A stretch of DNA of 28,240 nt, taken from positions 1-28,240 of the IMG/VR virus record IMGVR_UViG_3300032331_003035; one strand, given 5' to 3'. This document shows, one piece after another, positions 24,662 through 28,240 of this stretch. The position numbers and the translations under genes were made by a program. Every line of letters begins with the position of its first letter. Within the stretch, counting starts at the first letter, position 1. Source of the stretch: a virus. The notes below the pieces were generated by a model. The model saw only the letters and a program-made list of their open reading frames with translations. It had not been told where the DNA came from and did no database searches.

Positions 24662-26833
24662 ATGACTACATACACTATAACAGTTACCAATAATGCTGTC
24701 GGTTGTAATAACGAAATTGAACAGCAAATATCAGTAACTGGTTGTTCCACATATATTGTCAGATTAACTTCTAACTCAAATGCACTAGGTCCATTTAATG
24801 TTTATTTGGATTCTACTTTAATTTATTCTGACCAAACAAGAAATGAAATGTTGGATGGTGTTGTGGTTACTATTGAATGTGGTACGCCAACTCCAACTCC
24901 AACACCTACTATTACACCGACAACTACACCAGTTAATACAACTCCAACTAATACTCCAACTTTAACTCAAACGCCAACAAATAGTGTAACGCCAACAAAT
25001 ACCACAACTCCAACTCTTACACCAACAAACACTGCTACTCCAACTCTTACACCAACACCTACAGTAACAATAGGTTTAACACCTACAACAACCCAATCTC
25101 AAACACCAACAACAACCGCTACTCCAACAAATACACCTACTAATACTGAAACTCAAACACCAACGCCAACAACTTCAGAAACACCAACAAATACGCCTAC
25201 CAATACTGAAACACCAACAAATACTCCAAGTGAAACACCTACACAAACTCCTACAAATACTGAAACACCAACACAAACTCCAAGTGAGACTCCAGGAAAC
25301 ACGCCAACTAATACTTCAACGCAAACAGTAACACCAAGTAATACTGCAACGCCAACTAATACGGTAACACCTACTGTAACTGAGACACCAACTAATACGC
25401 CAACTGCTAGTGAAACTTCAACACCAACTGTAACACCAAGTAACACTGAGACACCAACACCTACTGTAACTGAGACACCAACTAACACACCAACAGCTAA
25501 TGAAACTTCAACACCAACTGTAACACCAAGTAATACTGCGACACCGACTAATACTCAAACACCTACTGTTACTGAGACACCAACTCAAACAGTGACACCA
25601 AGTGTTACTGAAACTCCTACTGAGACGCCAACAAATACGCCAACAACTACTGAAACTCCAACAGAGACACCAACAAATACTCCTACTGTTACTGAAACTC
25701 CAACGCAAACTCAAACACCAACAAATACTTTAACGCCAACGCCAACAACAACACCAAATAGAAACTTTATAGCGTCTAACTTTAACACTACGGGTGGTAT
25801 GAGTATTACATTCCTACCAACAATAGGATTTACAATTACAGGATATGTACCACCAGTTGATTATACTCAAACCAAAAACGCATTCCATGATGTAATTCCA
25901 AGTGGAAGTACTTTAGATGTGTTAACAAGTGGTACTACAAGAGGTACACTACAATTATTAATTAATACAATACTAATTGATACTAATACTTTAGATGCTG
26001 GAAGTACTTGGACTATAACATTTAATAGTGATTTAAATGAAAATGACATTGTTGAAATCAGGTTGATGGATGCTCCAACACCTACACCAACACTTACACC
26101 AACAAACACTCAGACACCAACAGTTACTGCAACAAATACTCAGACACCAACAGTTACCGCAACAAATACTGAAACACCAACGGTTACACCAACAGTTACC
26201 GCAACAAATACACCAACATATACTCAAACTCCAACACATACCGCAACACCAACTCCAACATCACCACCGTTCCAAGCATATCTATTCATTGACCGAAATG
26301 ACGCAACAATTAGAACTGCGTTAAATAACTATATGTTATCACAAGGAAGTGCATTTAGAGGGTTTAATATTAATAACGTTACTCAAACTCAAGCAACATT
26401 TGACGCTCAAATGAACGCATATATTGCTTATAGTGGTTGGGGTGTTAGTGAACCTTCAATATTTACCGCACCAATCTCAACAACATCAGGTGGTAGTGAT
26501 GCGTACGGTAATCCAATAGTTGCTTACAAATTCCAAACAATTCAAGTTCCAAATACCACAGTTCCTGCGGGTGAAGTTGCTTGGTATACATGGATAGTTG
26601 CGACAGGAATGACAAATGGACAAAAATACTCAACCATTAAAAATGGTAATGCTAATCCACCAATAACTGATACGGTTGTTAATACATTAACAAATAGTTT
26701 GGTTGTAAATTATAGTGGTTCAACAAATATACCAGCAGGAACATATAGAGTTTATACAACAAAAACTGCTTCAGGATTGAATATTACAAATTCTGGTAAT
26801 AATTGGTATTTCCAAGGAGGAACATTAGTATAA
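24662..26833 (+). CDS. multidomain tail protein with long Thr-Pro mucin-like stalks
   Basis: The 723-residue protein has five parts. An N-terminal small domain (1-74) with two Cys pairs-like positions comes first. A Thr-Pro stalk of about 290 residues (75-365) follows, built from motifs such as [15 protein letters not shown] and TPTVTETP. A beta-rich middle domain (366-471) includes [20 protein letters not shown] second stalk (472-536) contains three [10 protein letters not shown]-type units. The C-terminal globular domain (537-723) runs from [20 protein letters not shown] to [20 protein letters not shown]. There is no signal peptide. The architecture of globular heads on stiff or glycosylatable stalks suits a receptor-binding or virion-surface fibre. 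The globular domains are not recognised. The stalks contain recent DNA duplications. Confidence 0.72.
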   Translation: MTTYTITVTNNAVGCNNEIEQQISVTGCSTYIVRLTSNSNALGPFNVYLDSTLIYSDQTRNEMLDGVVVTIECGTPTPTPTPTITPTTTPVNTTPTNTPTLTQTPTNSVTPTNTTTPTLTPTNTATPTLTPTPTVTIGLTPTTTQSQTPTTTATPTNTPTNTETQTPTPTTSETPTNTPTNTETPTNTPSETPTQTPTNTETPTQTPSETPGNTPTNTSTQTVTPSNTATPTNTVTPTVTETPTNTPTASETSTPTVTPSNTETPTPTVTETPTNTPTANETSTPTVTPSNTATPTNTQTPTVTETPTQTVTPSVTETPTETPTNTPTTTETPTETPTNTPTVTETPTQTQTPTNTLTPTPTTTPNRNFIASNFNTTGGMSITFLPTIGFTITGYVPPVDYTQTKNAFHDVIPSGSTLDVLTSGTTRGTLQLLINTILIDTNTLDAGSTWTITFNSDLNENDIVEIRLMDAPTPTPTLTPTNTQTPTVTATNTQTPTVTATNTETPTVTPTVTATNTPTYTQTPTHTATPTPTSPPFQAYLFIDRNDATIRTALNNYMLSQGSAFRGFNINNVTQTQATFDAQMNAYIAYSGWGVSEPSIFTAPISTTSGGSDAYGNPIVAYKFQTIQVPNTTVPAGEVAWYTWIVATGMTNGQKYSTIKNGNANPPITDTVVNTLTNSLVVNYSGSTNIPAGTYRVYTTKTASGLNITNSGNNWYFQGGTLV
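24884..25756 (+). repeat. Thr-Pro-rich stalk (long copy)
   Basis: These are residues 75-365, almost wholly Thr, Pro, Asn, Glu, Ser, Val and Gln with Pro every third to fourth position. The DNA is a degenerate ACA/ACT-CCA repeat. The codon-aligned 90-base units at 25367-25546 are the clearest tandem copies. Confidence 0.88.
25367..25546 (+). repeat. 90-base tandem duplication within the Thr-Pro stalk
   Basis: Unit 1 is 25367-25456 and unit 2 is 25457-25546. By hand comparison they differ at 7 of 90 positions. Five differences are silent and two change a residue (Ser to Asn, Glu to Ala), so 28 of 30 residues are the same. The period is a multiple of three and the boundary is in frame. Confidence 0.85.
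26075..26269 (+). repeat. Thr-Pro-rich stalk (second copy of the 723-aa protein)
   Basis: These are residues 472-536. They include tandem 30-base units encoding [10 protein letters not shown] twice and a variant [14 protein letters not shown], at about 26104-26210. The stalk separates the middle domain from the C-terminal domain. Confidence 0.82.
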
Positions 26834-26876
26834 AAAAATAAAAATAATAGATAATAATCAAATATTTACATATAAC

Positions 26877-28240
26877 ATGAGCTTTCAATATAAAAACCCA
26901 ACTTCGTCCACATTATTACAAGCACCTGATTCGGTGTTAAGAACTAATGATACTGGTACTAATTTTAGTGTGCTTGGTATTGGTGGATACATGGAGGTAT
27001 TTTATTTATCTGATTTAGATTGGATAATACCACCACAAACATTAATTGATGGAGGGGCTGTTTTATATTCAGGTAACTCAATCCCAATAAGTTTTTATTA
27101 TAATGTTCCATATGCGGTTCCAAATATTTTAAATCTTAATAACGACGGTATTTCTTCTGGGCGTAGAAGATTAGGTATGCAAGTTTATGTTCAGGAAACT
27201 GATACAGTATACCAATATACTATGACAGGATTTACGGCAATGTGGGACGCTGCTGAAGCGGTAGGGTCAATTGTTGATACTGGTAATGGTTATGAAGCTT
27301 ACGATGATACCCCTGAAGGTATTACGTTTGTTGATGCTTGGACAGGTTCTACTATTGAAGGTGTAAGCGGTGTTACAAAGAATGATGCCAGATGGCAAAT
27401 ATTTTGGGGTAGTGATGTTCAAGTTACTGGAGGAACATATTTTTCAGGAACACAAGAATTAGATTTATATAATAGTACTGGTGGTACAGTTACAATCACA
27501 GGATTTACAGGTACTGTCACAGGTGGAACATATAATAGTGGGACAGGTACGCTTACTTTAAATAATAGCGATGGTTCTTCAGTTAATGTTTCAGGATTTA
27601 CATCAGGTGGAGGTGGAAGTCCTCTTACAGTTTATGATGCCACGTCAGGTGTAACGGCAACAAACGTTACAGGTATGACTTTTTCGGGTGCTTCTGTTAT
27701 TGATAATGGAGGTGGAAACGTAGTAATTACATTTACAGGTGGAACATCAGGTACTTCGGGTATAAACGGTACTTCAGGAACATCAGGGTTAAGTGGTGTT
27801 GACGGAACTTCAGGTTCAAGTGGAACAGATGGTAGCTCAGGAACATCAGGTTCAAGCGGAACAGATGGTAGTTCAGGAACTAGTGGTAGCTCAGGAACAG
27901 ATGGTTCTTCGGGAACTAGCGGTAGCTCAGGAACTTCAGGTTCAAGTGGTACGGATGGTAGCTCAGGAACATCAGGTTCTTCAGGAACAGATGGTTCATC
28001 AGGAACTAGTGGTAGCTCAGGTACGGATGGTTCTTCAGGAACTTCAGGTTCAAGTGGAACAGACGGTTCTTCAGGAACTAGTGGTAGCTCAGGTACGGAT
28101 GGTTCTTCAGGAACTTCAGGTTCAAGTGGTACAGACGGTAGCTCAGGAACTAGTGGAAGCTCAGGAACATCAGGTTCAAGTGGAACAGATGGTAGCTCAG
28201 GAACATCAGGTTCAAGTGGTACAGATGGTAGCTCAGGAAC
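26877..28240 (+). CDS. collagen-like tail fibre protein (3' end outside window)
   Basis: The ATG at 26877 opens a frame that stays open to the end of the window (454 complete codons), so the gene is 3'-truncated here. The N-terminal part (1-180; MSFQYKNPTSSTLLQAPDSV, with many aromatic residues) is unrecognised and probably attaches to the tail. Residues about 181-287 are beta-rich with Gly/Thr strands (GGTYNSGTGTLTLNNSDGSS), a pattern common in phage fibres. From residue 289 an unbroken Gly-X-Y repeat runs to the window end: GTS, GSS, GTD, plus single GIN, GLS and GVD triplets near its start. No proline occurs in the repeat. Collagen-like shafts trimerise in phage tail fibres, so a receptor-binding tip probably lies beyond the window. 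Confidence 0.82.
   Translation, partial: MSFQYKNPTSSTLLQAPDSVLRTNDTGTNFSVLGIGGYMEVFYLSDLDWIIPPQTLIDGGAVLYSGNSIPISFYYNVPYAVPNILNLNNDGISSGRRRLGMQVYVQETDTVYQYTMTGFTAMWDAAEAVGSIVDTGNGYEAYDDTPEGITFVDAWTGSTIEGVSGVTKNDARWQIFWGSDVQVTGGTYFSGTQELDLYNSTGGTVTITGFTGTVTGGTYNSGTGTLTLNNSDGSSVNVSGFTSGGGGSPLTVYDATSGVTATNVTGMTFSGASVIDNGGGNVVITFTGGTSGTSGINGTSGTSGLSGVDGTSGSSGTDGSSGTSGSSGTDGSSGTSGSSGTDGSSGTSGSSGTSGSSGTDGSSGTSGSSGTDGSSGTSGSSGTDGSSGTSGSSGTDGSSGTSGSSGTDGSSGTSGSSGTDGSSGTSGSSGTSGSSGTDGSSGTSGSSGTDGSSG
27741..28240 (+). repeat. collagen-like Gly-X-Y repeat with 36-base period
   Basis: About 55 consecutive Gly-X-Y triplets are visible, running to the window end. The dominant unit is 12 residues (GSSGTSGSSGTD), 36 bases, with synonymous codons mixed among copies. 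The 59 bases at 27999-28057 are repeated exactly at 28071-28129, an offset of 72 bases (two units). Confidence 0.9.

Noticed and set aside
25153-25488. 111-residue Val/Gly-rich open frame on the minus strand
   Set aside because: It is the antisense of the Thr-Pro repeat: ACN-CCA repeats read backwards give Val and Gly codons without stops. It has no independent start context.
24884-26269. Possible CRISPR or interspersed repeat array
   Set aside because: The repeats are degenerate, in frame, without regular spacers, and encode a continuous Thr-Pro protein.
26877-28240. Diversity-generating retroelement target in the fibre gene
   Set aside because: No reverse transcriptase, template repeat or variable C-type lectin region is visible. 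The variation seen is tandem repeat duplication. The gene's 3' end is outside the window, so this cannot be excluded there.

Overview
The window reads as part of a large, strictly lytic-type, T4-like (contractile-tailed) phage genome, all on the + strand, AT-rich and almost free of intergenic space. The likely host group is Bacteroidota. Three lines point there: gene starts are preceded by A-rich leaders without a clear Shine-Dalgarno sequence; a tail protein carries seven SprB-like repeats, a domain best known from Bacteroidota gliding adhesins; and a small Cys-rich gene resembles DUF5522, a family I associate with Bacteroidota. The host assignment is an inference, because no host sequence is present.

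Region 1 (1-6529) is a replication and nucleotide module. In order it holds: the 3' part of a gp32-like single-stranded DNA binding protein; a UvsX/RecA-like recombinase; a 5'-3' exonuclease of the T4 RNase H/FEN type (GTG start); an unrecognised 150-residue protein; a DnaB/gp41-like replicative helicase; and a compact adenosylcobalamin-dependent (class II) ribonucleotide reductase. Together they coat and recombine single-stranded DNA, remove RNA primers, unwind the fork and supply deoxynucleotides.

The boundary (6501-6728) carries a strong terminator-like hairpin, a small DUF5522-like Cys-rich gene overlapping both neighbours, and a TTTATAA motif that might be a late promoter for the next gene.

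Region 2 (6721-21667) is the baseplate module. A gp25-like and a gp6-like wedge protein come first. They are followed by a 1665-residue virion protein with a carboxypeptidase-regulatory-like beta domain and an embedded hydrophobic segment, two unrecognised structural proteins, a PKD-domain protein, an unrecognised 302-residue protein, and a 994-residue protein with a gp7/tail-protein-I-like segment. Many are joined by overlapping stops and starts (three TAATG junctions), suggesting translational coupling.

Region 3 (21667-28240) is an adhesin/fibre module. It has a protein with seven SprB-like repeats, a Thr-Pro stalk and a Cys-rich tip; a small protein; a 723-residue protein with two long Thr-Pro stalks separating globular domains; and the 5' part of a fibre whose visible C-terminal part is an uninterrupted Gly-X-Y (collagen-like) repeat without proline. 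The repeats are tandemly duplicated at DNA level. This host-recognition apparatus, which combines a gliding-adhesin-like domain with mucin-like and collagen-like stalks, is the most interesting part of the window.

No tRNA, CRISPR array, integrase, transposase or diversity-generating reverse transcriptase was seen. No stretch above 300 bases lacks a gene.
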